From contig JALWRV010000114.1 in assembly GCA_027080545.1 (NCBI GenBank), forward strand, positions 1-7,841: 7,841 bases of DNA, written 5' to 3'. Origin of the DNA: Parvularculaceae bacterium. Its GTDB lineage: Bacteria; Pseudomonadota; Alphaproteobacteria; Caulobacterales; Parvularculaceae. Positions 1 to 5,917 of this stretch are shown here, one piece after another (the first letter of the stretch is position 1; every line of letters starts with the position of its first letter). Both the position numbers and the translations under genes were made by a program. The notes beneath the pieces were generated by a model. It had not been told where the DNA came from. It ran no database searches and worked only from the letters and a program-made list of their open reading frames with translations.

Positions 1-117
1 CGCTATCACACCCATTGCGATCCGCGTCTCAATGCCAGCCAAGCGCTGGAATTGGCTTTCCGGCTTGCCGAGGGGTTGCGCTTGGAGCGGGCCCGTAAAT
101 CATCGGCAGCGGCTTAA
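1..117 (+). CDS. Class II DAHP synthase, 3' fragment
   Basis: This is the C-terminal 38 residues of a gene that enters from the left edge. The reading frame begins RYHTHCDPRLNA and ends with TAA at 115-117. The CDPRLN motif followed by a helix (QALELAF...LAEGLR) is characteristic of class II (plant/AroG-II type) 3-deoxy-7-phosphoheptulonate synthase. That enzyme condenses phosphoenolpyruvate with erythrose 4-phosphate in the first step of the shikimate pathway. From the family, the Asp of CDPRLN is a divalent-metal ligand of the active site, so the visible end carries a catalytic residue. A short basic and Ala-rich tail (RARKSSAAA) follows the conserved helix. The rest of the gene, including its start and regulatory regions, lies outside the window. 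Identification rests on one short but distinctive motif. Confidence 0.85.
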   Translation, partial: RYHTHCDPRLNASQALELAFRLAEGLRLERARKSSAAA

Positions 118-158
118 GGCTTTTCTCGTAACACCCTGAAACATGAGTTGAGAGGATA

Positions 159-206
159 GGGCACCGGCTCTTGTTGCGTTGCGGCAAGTGGATTCTTATG
201 GTGCCC
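159..206 (+). other. Potential structured RNA leader between the DAHP synthase and sugar oxidoreductase genes
   Basis: The 110-base gap 118-227 is the only sizeable non-coding gap in the window. It holds a compact hairpin at 170-188, with an 8-bp stem (two G-U pairs) and loop GTT. This is nested inside a 7-bp perfect inverted repeat, GGGCACC at 159-165 and GGTGCCC at 200-206. No T-run follows either arm, so a simple intrinsic terminator for the upstream gene is not supported. CACCCT at 132-137 could also pair with AGGGTG at 215-220, which holds the probable ribosome binding site of the next gene. GGATA at 154-158 could pair with TATCC just before the ATG. A role in translation control is conceivable, but short complementary stretches arise by chance at this length. 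I see no convincing promoter in the gap. Confidence 0.25.
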
Positions 207-227
207 ACAGTTTAAGGGTGATTATCC

Positions 228-1154
228 ATGAGTTTACGAGCAGGGGTCGCAGGGGCAGGTGTTTTTGGCGGCTATCATGCCCAGAAATATGCGGAATCAA
301 ACAAGGCCGATTTGGTGGCCATTTTTGATATTGATGCCGCGCGGGCGCAAGCCGGGGCTGAAAAGCAAAATGGCCAAGCCTATAGCGATTATGAGCAATT
401 TCTTGAGGCCGTTGATGTGGTGACCATCGCCACACCGGCCTCGACCCATGGGGATTTAGCGCGGCAGGCCCTTTTGGCAGGTAAGCATGTACTGGTGGAA
501 AAACCCATCGCGCTTGATTTGGCCACTGCAGACGAATTGATCAAATTAGCCGTTGAAAAAAAACTGACCCTGCAAGTGGGCCACCAAGAGCGTTATGTGT
601 TTGATGCCTTTGGTCTGTTGGCGCGGCCCATGGCCCCGAAGCGGATGGAAAGCCGTCGTCTCAATAAATTTTCCGGGCGCTGTATGGATGTTTCTGTGGT
701 TTATGATCTGATGATCCATGACCTTGATCTCATCGCCCAATTGCTTGATGCCACCCCGCAAGAGATCATGGCCACGCAAATGTGTGAACATGGCCCTCAT
801 TCGGACCATACGGAAACCCGTCTTGGGTTTATGCAAGGTGAAGCTCGTCTGGCGGCGAGCCGCATGGTTGACACACCTGTGCGCGATATGCGTCTGGTTT
901 ATGAAGATGGAGAAATTCATCTTGATTTTCTCACCCGTAAAGTGACCAATAGTACGGATACGCCCTTGGCGCGGGATTTTGATCAAGGGCCGGAGGCGCC
1001 TCATGCTTTTCGTGACCCGCTCGGTTTTGGCACAGAGCAATTTTTACAATCGGTAGAAAGTGGCCAGCCTCCCATTGTTACCGGTGGGCATGGGCGTCGC
1101 GCGTTGGCAATGGCGCTGGCCATTGAACAGGCAGCGAGCCAATCCGACCGCTAA
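228..1154 (+). CDS. gnnA: Gfo/Idh/MocA-family UDP-sugar oxidoreductase, GnnA/WbpB-like
   Basis: A cytoplasmic NAD(P)-dependent oxidoreductase of 308 residues, the usual size for this family. The N-terminal Rossmann fold shows GAGVFGGYHA (residues 9-18). It is followed by the family's EKP motif, with the presumed catalytic Lys at 92 in VLVEKPIAL, and then GHQERY (118-123). The C-terminal substrate domain carries DLMIHDLDLI (160-169), whose His is typical of the UDP-GlcNAc/UDP-GlcNAcA 3-dehydrogenase branch. The next gene is a sugar aminotransferase 26 bases downstream. The likely reaction is therefore oxidation of the C3 hydroxyl of a UDP-GlcNAc-type sugar to a 3-keto intermediate, which that enzyme then aminates. 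In the GnnA/GnnB system the product feeds 2,3-diamino lipid A; in WbpB/WbpE it feeds O-antigen. Absence of O-antigen genes nearby favours GnnA, but only weakly. The start ATG has AAGGGTG at 214-220. The in-frame ATG at 198 meets a stop at once. Confidence 0.85.
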   Translation: MSLRAGVAGAGVFGGYHAQKYAESNKADLVAIFDIDAARAQAGAEKQNGQAYSDYEQFLEAVDVVTIATPASTHGDLARQALLAGKHVLVEKPIALDLATADELIKLAVEKKLTLQVGHQERYVFDAFGLLARPMAPKRMESRRLNKFSGRCMDVSVVYDLMIHDLDLIAQLLDATPQEIMATQMCEHGPHSDHTETRLGFMQGEARLAASRMVDTPVRDMRLVYEDGEIHLDFLTRKVTNSTDTPLARDFDQGPEAPHAFRDPLGFGTEQFLQSVESGQPPIVTGGHGRRALAMALAIEQAASQSDR

Positions 1155-1168
1155 GTTTTTAAAATGAT

Positions 1169-1172
1169 AGGA
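1169..1172 (+). promoter_or_regulatory. Ribosome binding site of the aminotransferase gene
   Basis: AGGA lies 8 bases before the ATG at 1181. It supports this start even though the protein then has about 18 residues ahead of the conserved FIDLKAQ motif. No other ATG, GTG or TTG occurs in frame between the two. Confidence 0.6.
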
Positions 1173-1180
1173 ACGGACAG

Positions 1181-2347
1181 ATGAACGGTGTTGCAAACCT
1201 AGCTCTTGAGCGTGAAAGTCGTGTTGGCACAATTGCCTTTATCGATCTTAAGGCGCAGCAAAAATTGATACGCGACAAGGTCGAAGCACGGCTCCTCGCG
1301 GTGTTGGACCATGGGCGCTATATTGCCGGGCCGGAAATTGATGAATTGGAAGAGATGTTGGCGCAAAAAACTGGGGCCCAAAAGGCCATTGCCTGTGCTT
1401 CGGGTACTGATGCGCTCATCATTCCGTTGATGGCGCTTGGGGTTGGGGCTGGCGATGCGGTGTTTATTCCGGCTTTTACCTATAATGCCACGGCCAATGC
1501 GGTGTTGATCGCTGGGGCGACCCCGGTTTTTGTGGATATTGATTTGGAGACTTTCAACATCTGCGTTGACCATCTGGCTGAACGCATGGCTGAAGTGGCA
1601 CGCGAGGGGAAACTCAATATCAAAGCGATTATGCCGGTCGATCTGTTTGGCACCCCGGCAGATTATCCGCGCATTGCAAAACTTGCTGAAAAATATGGCG
1701 CGACGGTAATTGCCGATGGCGCGCAAAGTTTTGGTGGCAAGCAGGATGGTAAATGGGTGGGGGCGCTTGCCCCTGTGACCGGCACCAGTTTCTTTCCGGG
1801 CAAGGCGCTTGGAGCCTATGGGGATGCTGGGGCGATTTTGCTGAATGACGAGGCCATGCTCGAGCCATGTTCTTCTATTCGTTGGCACGGCACAGATGCG
1901 AATAAGCAAAATTCTGTCCGTGTGGGCATGAATGGTCGCCTTGATACATTTCAGGCGGCGGTACTGCTGGAAAAACTGGCTATTTTTTATGATGAGCTGG
2001 AAGCGCGCAAGAAAATTGCCAAAATTTATAACGAGCGCCTTGGTAAATTGGCCGCCCCACAAAAAATGATTGCCAATACCGAAAGCGGTTATGGCTATTA
2101 TACGCTGGCGACAGAAAACCGCGACACCATTCGTGAGGCCATGAACAAGGTCGGTGTGCCAACGGCGATCTATTACATGACACCGCTGCACAAAATGCCT
2201 GCTTTTGCCGATTACGCGACCGCCCAAGGTCTGCCGGGCTGTGAATGGGCGGCAGAACGGGTATTGTCCCTGCCCATGCACCCCTATCTCAGCGAAGAAC
2301 AGGCGCATTTCATTTGCGAAGTGTTTGAAGCGGCCATGGCCCTATAG
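1181..2347 (+). CDS. gnnB: DegT/DnrJ/EryC1/StrS-family PLP-dependent sugar aminotransferase, GnnB/WbpE-like
   Basis: A 388-residue cytoplasmic aminotransferase of the sugar-modifying DegT family, full length. It shows FIDLKAQQ (20-27), GRYIAGPEIDELE (45-57), the cofactor-binding ASGTDAL (73-79), PAFTYNATANAV (97-108) and ADGAQSFGG (178-186), where the Asp contacts the pyridine nitrogen. SFFPGKALG (203-211) follows, with Lys208 as the Schiff-base lysine, then GMNGRLDTFQAAVL (249-262). Such enzymes transfer an amino group, normally from glutamate, to a keto sugar nucleotide. The oxidoreductase immediately upstream would supply the 3-keto substrate, giving a 2,3-diamino UDP-sugar. The residues ahead of FIDLKAQ (MNGVANLALERESRVGTIA) look like a modest N-terminal extension over typical members. 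The stop TAG is 41 bases before pyruvate kinase, so readthrough transcription into that gene is likely. Family assignment is secure; the exact substrate is inferred from the gene pair. Confidence 0.87.
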   Translation: MNGVANLALERESRVGTIAFIDLKAQQKLIRDKVEARLLAVLDHGRYIAGPEIDELEEMLAQKTGAQKAIACASGTDALIIPLMALGVGAGDAVFIPAFTYNATANAVLIAGATPVFVDIDLETFNICVDHLAERMAEVAREGKLNIKAIMPVDLFGTPADYPRIAKLAEKYGATVIADGAQSFGGKQDGKWVGALAPVTGTSFFPGKALGAYGDAGAILLNDEAMLEPCSSIRWHGTDANKQNSVRVGMNGRLDTFQAAVLLEKLAIFYDELEARKKIAKIYNERLGKLAAPQKMIANTESGYGYYTLATENRDTIREAMNKVGVPTAIYYMTPLHKMPAFADYATAQGLPGCEWAAERVLSLPMHPYLSEEQAHFICEVFEAAMAL

Positions 2348-2374
2348 AAGCGGCCTACGAGAAGAGTGGGCACT

Positions 2375-2380
2375 AGGAGA
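2375..2380 (+). promoter_or_regulatory. Strong ribosome binding site supporting a TTG start for pyruvate kinase
   Basis: AGGAGA is spaced 8 bases from the TTG at 2389. A second candidate, AAAGGA at 2415-2420, sits 7 bases before an in-frame ATG at 2428. Both starts therefore have usable sites. Confidence 0.55.
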
Positions 2381-2388
2381 TAAGTAGC

Positions 2389-3876
2389 TTGATTGGGGGC
2401 GGGACTTTTCCCATAAAGGATGTGGCGATGATGCTGCGTCCAAAGGGAAATATTCACGTGCCAACCCATCAGAAATTTTGCCGCATATTGGCGACCCTTG
2501 GTCCGGCGAGTGATGCGGAAGATCGGATGCTCAATTTGCTCGAGGTTGGGGTGAACGGGTTTCGCATCAATTTCAGCCATGGCAGCGATATTGAACAGAA
2601 AAAACGCTTTGAAACAGTGCGCCGGGCCGAAGCCCGTTTTGGTGCGCCGGTGCCTATTTTGGCTGATTTGCAAGGACCGAAAATTCGCATTGGTCAATTA
2701 AAGGATGGGTCTCAGAAACTTAGCTTTAATCAGTCGGTTTTGTTGCGCTGTGCGGTGCTAAGCGACCGCGACGGGGTTTTGCCTATCCCCCATAAGGAAT
2801 TGTTTGCGGTTTTGGCGCCGGGTGACATGATTATGCTTGATGATGGCATGATCCGCTTGCGTATCGAAGAGAATGATGGCGAAACCGCGAAGGCCACGGT
2901 GCTGGTACCGGGCACGCTGACGGATCGCAAAGGCATCAACATTCCCGGGCGTCGGCTGCCCATATCGGCCTTGACTGAAAAAGACCGCAAGGATCTGGAT
3001 TTTGCGTTGAATGAGGGGGCGGACTATATCGCGCTTTCTTTTGTCCAATGTGCCGATGATGTGCGTGAAGCCAAAAAGCTGATTTTGGGGCGCGCCAAAC
3101 TGGTGGCCAAAATTGAAAAGCCCGCAGCGTTGGATGAGTTGGATGATATTATCGCTTTGGCGGATATGATCATGGTGGCGCGGGGTGATTTGGGGGTGGA
3201 ACTGCCGCTTGAGCGTGTGCCGGTGGAGCAAAATCGGATATTGCGCCTGGCGCGGGCGGCGGGCAAGCCGGTGATCGTGGCCACGCAAATGTTGCAATCC
3301 ATGGTCACCTCGCCAATTCCCACCCGGGCGGAGGCCTCGGATATTGCTTCGGCGGTCTATCGGGGCACCGATTGTGTGATGTTATCGGCGGAAACGGCGG
3401 TGGGGCGTCATCCGGAAACGGCCGTGGCGATCATGTCGCGGATTATTGCGCAGGTAGAGCGCGATGAGTTTTATTGGGATGAGGTGCATAAGCAGGTTGG
3501 TCAACCAGAGTCGGTTTCTGCTGCGGCCATTTCCGTTGCGGCTCGTCATACCATTGATTTGCTTGATTGTCGGGGCATTTTGGCCTGTACCAAAAGCGGA
3601 TCGACCGCCATTGCCATGGCGCGGGAGCGCCCCCATGCGCCGATCCTGGCGATAACCCCTCATAAGGAGACCGCGCGCCAATTGGCCATGGTGTGGGGGG
3701 TTTCGCCCGTGGTGACCGATGATTTTAGCACTTTGGAAGAGGTGATAGAGCGGGCGCCGGATTTGTTGAAAAAATATTTTTCCATGCAGCCGGGGGAGCG
3801 GGCCATCATCACGGCCGGGGTGCCGATGATGGTTTCGGGCACCACCAATATGATGCAAATTCTCACCTTGGAGTAG
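2389..3876 (+). CDS. pyk: Pyruvate kinase
   Basis: Converts phosphoenolpyruvate and ADP to pyruvate and ATP, the last step of glycolysis, in the cytoplasm. The 495-residue protein shows the whole family order. RILATLGPAS (32-41) and GFRINFSHG (57-65) come first, the Arg binding substrate. ILADLQGPKIRIG (90-102) starts near the B domain. KIEKP (241-245) holds the catalytic Lys241. IMVARGDLGVELP (261-273) supplies metal ligands and ATQMLQSM (298-305) the proton-path Thr. PTRAEASDIASAV (311-323) and MLSAETAVG (331-339) follow. The C-terminal domain includes TKSGSTA (401-407) and ends ITAGVPMMVSGTTN. The listed start is TTG with a strong ribosome site. An ATG at 2428 gives 482 residues, closer to the usual 470-480, and also has a good site, so the first 13 residues are uncertain. 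Key residues are present and no frameshift is seen. The next gene starts 6 bases after the stop. Confidence 0.96.
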   Translation: MIGGGTFPIKDVAMMLRPKGNIHVPTHQKFCRILATLGPASDAEDRMLNLLEVGVNGFRINFSHGSDIEQKKRFETVRRAEARFGAPVPILADLQGPKIRIGQLKDGSQKLSFNQSVLLRCAVLSDRDGVLPIPHKELFAVLAPGDMIMLDDGMIRLRIEENDGETAKATVLVPGTLTDRKGINIPGRRLPISALTEKDRKDLDFALNEGADYIALSFVQCADDVREAKKLILGRAKLVAKIEKPAALDELDDIIALADMIMVARGDLGVELPLERVPVEQNRILRLARAAGKPVIVATQMLQSMVTSPIPTRAEASDIASAVYRGTDCVMLSAETAVGRHPETAVAIMSRIIAQVERDEFYWDEVHKQVGQPESVSAAAISVAARHTIDLLDCRGILACTKSGSTAIAMARERPHAPILAITPHKETARQLAMVWGVSPVVTDDFSTLEEVIERAPDLLKKYFSMQPGERAIITAGVPMMVSGTTNMMQILTLE

Positions 3877-3882
3877 CCTTCC

Positions 3883-5160
3883 TTGTCCAATCCGTCCAAT
3901 CAATCCAATTCTGGCCAATCCAAAATTTGTATTATTGTTGGCGCGTCTCATGCTGGTTCCCAAGCAGCGATTAGCCTGCGTCAAGCAGGGTTTGAGGGAC
4001 GGGTTATTTTAATGGGTGAAGAAAATGCGTTGCCCTATCATCGCCCGCCTTTGTCAAAAGAATATCTTGCTGGCCAAAAGCCGCTGGATGATATTCTCTT
4101 GCGGCCGCAAGAGACTTATGAAAATGCCAAGATTGAAATAAAGCTTGGGTGGCGCGTGGATGCCATTCATCGCGAGCAAAAAAGCCTATCTGTGACAGAT
4201 TTGAAAACGGGGCGCGGGGAAGAGCTTGGCTATGACCATCTCATTCTTGCGACCGGGGCGCGGGAGCGTCTCTTGCCGATTGACGGGGCGGATGGGCCGT
4301 GTGTTTTTTATTTGCGTACGGCCGAACAGGCGGTGGCGATTTGCGACCATATTAAGGCGGGTAATCGCGCTGTCATTATTGGTGGGGGTTATATCGGCCT
4401 TGAAGTTGCCGCCAGCCTGCGCCAGCAAAAAATGGATGTCACCGTGTTGGAGGCGGAATCGCGTATTCTGCAACGGGTTACGGCCCCGGTGATGTCGCGT
4501 TTCTATAAACGGGTCCACGAGCAAGAAGGGGTGGTGATTGAGGAAAATGTGATGGCCCAAAAAATCACCCATAAAAGCGGTGGGATGGTTGTTGAGTGTG
4601 GGCAAAAAAACTTTCCTGCTGACATGGTCATCATTGGCATTGGTGTTCTGCCCAATAGCGCCTTGGCGGCTGATGCAGGGGTGAAAACCGATAATGGCAT
4701 TGTGGTTAATGAATTTTGCCAAACAACGGATCCATCCCTCTATGCCATTGGTGATGTAAGCTGGCATTATAATTGTTTCTATGATCGGGAGTTGCGTCTT
4801 GAATCTGTTCCCAATGCCACGGAGCAAGCCAAAATAGCGGCCCTGCATATTGTGGGTAAGCCCAAAGCCTATAAAGCCTTACCGTGGTTTTGGTCGGATC
4901 AGTTCGATTTGAAATTACAAATGGCCGGTTTGTCTGAAGGCCATGACGAGGTGGTTTTGCGCGGTGATCCGGAGGCAGGGCGCAGCTTTGCGGCCTTTTA
5001 TTTCAAAGATGGTCAACTATTGGCGGTTGATGCGGTCAATGATCCACGCAGTTTCATGGCCGCGAAAATGGTTTTGACGGCGGGTAATAATTTGGATCCG
5101 GCTTTGGTTGGGGATGTTGATAGCGACCTGAAACAGGCCATCATTCGGACGGCTCGTTGA
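3883..5160 (+). CDS. FAD-dependent, NADH-linked ferredoxin/rubredoxin reductase-like protein (BphA4 family)
   Basis: A cytoplasmic flavoprotein of 425 residues that should pass electrons from NADH to a small redox protein. The FAD domain shows IIVGASHAGSQAA (17-29) and PYHRPPLSKEYL (51-62). ILATGARERLLP (121-132) follows. The NAD domain has VIIGGGYIGLE (164-174) with an acidic Glu190 at the end of its second strand, which favours NADH over NADPH. The second FAD contact is LYAIGDVSW (286-294), then RLESVPNATEQA (305-316) and PWFWSDQFDLKLQMAG (334-349), both hallmarks of the BphA4/putidaredoxin reductase branch. No ferredoxin, rubredoxin or oxygenase gene is in the window, so the partner is unknown. 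The start is TTG, 6 bases after the pyk stop, with GGAG at 3870-3873 inside the pyk end. No other start codon occurs before the first beta strand. The first 12 residues are a Ser/Asn/Gln-rich repeat. The 3' end overlaps the opposing ABC ATPase gene by 20 bp. Confidence 0.9.
   Translation: MSNPSNQSNSGQSKICIIVGASHAGSQAAISLRQAGFEGRVILMGEENALPYHRPPLSKEYLAGQKPLDDILLRPQETYENAKIEIKLGWRVDAIHREQKSLSVTDLKTGRGEELGYDHLILATGARERLLPIDGADGPCVFYLRTAEQAVAICDHIKAGNRAVIIGGGYIGLEVAASLRQQKMDVTVLEAESRILQRVTAPVMSRFYKRVHEQEGVVIEENVMAQKITHKSGGMVVECGQKNFPADMVIIGIGVLPNSALAADAGVKTDNGIVVNEFCQTTDPSLYAIGDVSWHYNCFYDRELRLESVPNATEQAKIAALHIVGKPKAYKALPWFWSDQFDLKLQMAGLSEGHDEVVLRGDPEAGRSFAAFYFKDGQLLAVDAVNDPRSFMAAKMVLTAGNNLDPALVGDVDSDLKQAIIRTAR
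3886..3912 (+). repeat. Three 9-bp tandem units at the start of the flavoprotein gene
   Basis: Immediately after the TTG start lie TCCAATCCG, TCCAATCAA and TCCAATTCT, three in-phase 9-mers sharing TCCAAT. They encode Ser-Asn-Pro, Ser-Asn-Gln and Ser-Asn-Ser. A further CCAATCC follows at 3915-3921. Because the unit is a multiple of three, copy-number change would lengthen or shorten the N-terminus without a frameshift. Confidence 0.75.
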
Positions 5161-5917
5161 TTGACCAAGGCAGAATCCAGCGCTCGCCTTCATGTTGGCC
5201 TTGAAGCGGTTTTATTTTAAATACGCGGGATAGGTTTTCTGTGCTCAAAACCTGATTGGGTAGGCCATCGGCGATAATCTCTCCGCGATCCATCAACACC
5301 ACCCGATCAAAATAGCGCATGGCCAGGTTCAAATCATGGGAGACCATCACCACGGCTTGTCCATCGCCTGTGGAGCGGCGTAAAATTTCGAGAATTTGTA
5401 TCTGAAAAAAGGGGTCGAGAGCAGCCACCGGCTCATCGACCAGCAAGAGAGGCGCTTCCACCGCCAAGGCCCGGGCTAATAAAACACGGGCGCGTTCACC
5501 GCCGGAGAGGCTGGTAACGGCACGTTCGGCGAGCGTGGTCAGGTCGCATAGATCTAGAAAATCATTGATCCGTTGGTGGTTATGGCCGCCGTTCCGGGGG
5601 CTATGGGCATAGTGGCCAAGGGCGACCACATCGCGCACCGGCAGCGCCCATTCAATGATCGGGATTTGATCGAGATAGGCAATCATGCGCCCTCGGGTGA
5701 GGGAGGGCATGGTCTTGAGGGATTGGCCTTCTATTAAGATGTCGCCGCGATCTGGCACCAATAAACCACATAGGCTTTTCAACAGGCTGGATTTGCCCGC
5801 CCCGTTTGGGCCAAGAATGACCACGCGCTCGCCTTTCTCAACTTCCAGACTGATCGCGCGCAAAAGCGTCGTGCCATCCCGCGAAAGGCTGATGTTTTTT
5901 ACATGCAATAGGCTCAT
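5141..5917 (-). CDS. ABC importer ATPase, BtuD/FecE/HmuV class
   Basis: The nucleotide-binding subunit of a type II metal-chelate importer, on the cytoplasmic face of the inner membrane. In 258 residues it shows Walker A GPNGAGKSS (36-44) and a Q-loop at IAYLDQ (Gln84). The signature LSGGERARV spans 137-145, Walker B LLLVDEP spans 157-163, the D-loop is ALDP (166-169), and the switch His194 sits in SHD. All catalytic elements are intact. The residue before the Q-loop Gln is Asp where Pro is common in relatives. The start ATG overlaps the permease stop as ATGA (5914-5917), with GGAG 10 bases upstream, so it is probably translated by coupling. It is the last gene of the operon, and its 3' end overlaps the convergent flavoprotein gene by 20 bp. 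Cargo cannot be read from this subunit. The linkage to a BtuF-like binding protein suggests a corrinoid, with heme or siderophore as alternatives. Confidence 0.93.
   Translation of the reverse strand: MSLLHVKNISLSRDGTTLLRAISLEVEKGERVVILGPNGAGKSSLLKSLCGLLVPDRGDILIEGQSLKTMPSLTRGRMIAYLDQIPIIEWALPVRDVVALGHYAHSPRNGGHNHQRINDFLDLCDLTTLAERAVTSLSGGERARVLLARALAVEAPLLLVDEPVAALDPFFQIQILEILRRSTGDGQAVVMVSHDLNLAMRYFDRVVLMDRGEIIADGLPNQVLSTENLSRVFKIKPLQGQHEGERWILPWSINEPSE
5184..5218 (+). terminator. Candidate intrinsic terminator of the plus-strand operon, inside the opposing ATPase gene
   Basis: The stem pairs CGCCTTCA (5185-5192, one bulged C) with TGAAGCG (5202-5208), plus a flanking T-G pair, around a 9-base loop. 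TTTTATTTT follows at 5210-5218. It begins 24 bases after the flavoprotein stop on the same strand, where termination is expected. The stem is short and imperfect, and the bases also encode the ATPase C-terminus on the other strand. Confidence is therefore moderate. Confidence 0.4.

Noticed and set aside
170..188. Hairpin after the DAHP synthase gene as an intrinsic terminator
   Set aside because: The stem is followed by TGGATTCTTATGG rather than a T-run, so it does not meet the usual form. Kept only as possible leader structure.
172..202. Sigma-70-like promoter (TTGTTG ... TATGGT) before the sugar oxidoreductase
   Set aside because: Spacing is 19 bases with poor matches in both hexamers, and the best alternative -35 gives only 12. 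Not supportable.
546..1040. 164-codon minus-strand frame opposite the sugar oxidoreductase
   Set aside because: Shadow frame of a clear Gfo/Idh/MocA gene, with no family features of its own.
1199..2308. Long open frame of 369 codons on the minus strand
   Set aside because: It lies entirely opposite the aminotransferase gene, whose conserved motifs are unmistakable. The predicted product is rich in His, Arg and Gln with no recognisable family, as expected of an antisense shadow.
3939..3956. GASHAG in place of the usual GxGxxG in the flavoprotein as a lost cofactor site
   Set aside because: The His-containing variant is, to my knowledge, common in this reductase branch, and all other FAD and NAD motifs are intact.
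3382..3984. 200-codon minus-strand frame opposite pyruvate kinase
   Set aside because: Low-information His/Arg/Gly-rich translation, crossing the pyk-reductase junction, with conserved pyruvate kinase sequence on the other strand.
5122..5140. Small hairpin CCTG-AAA-CAGG near the flavoprotein end as terminator for the minus-strand operon
   Set aside because: Only four base pairs and no T-run on the minus strand.
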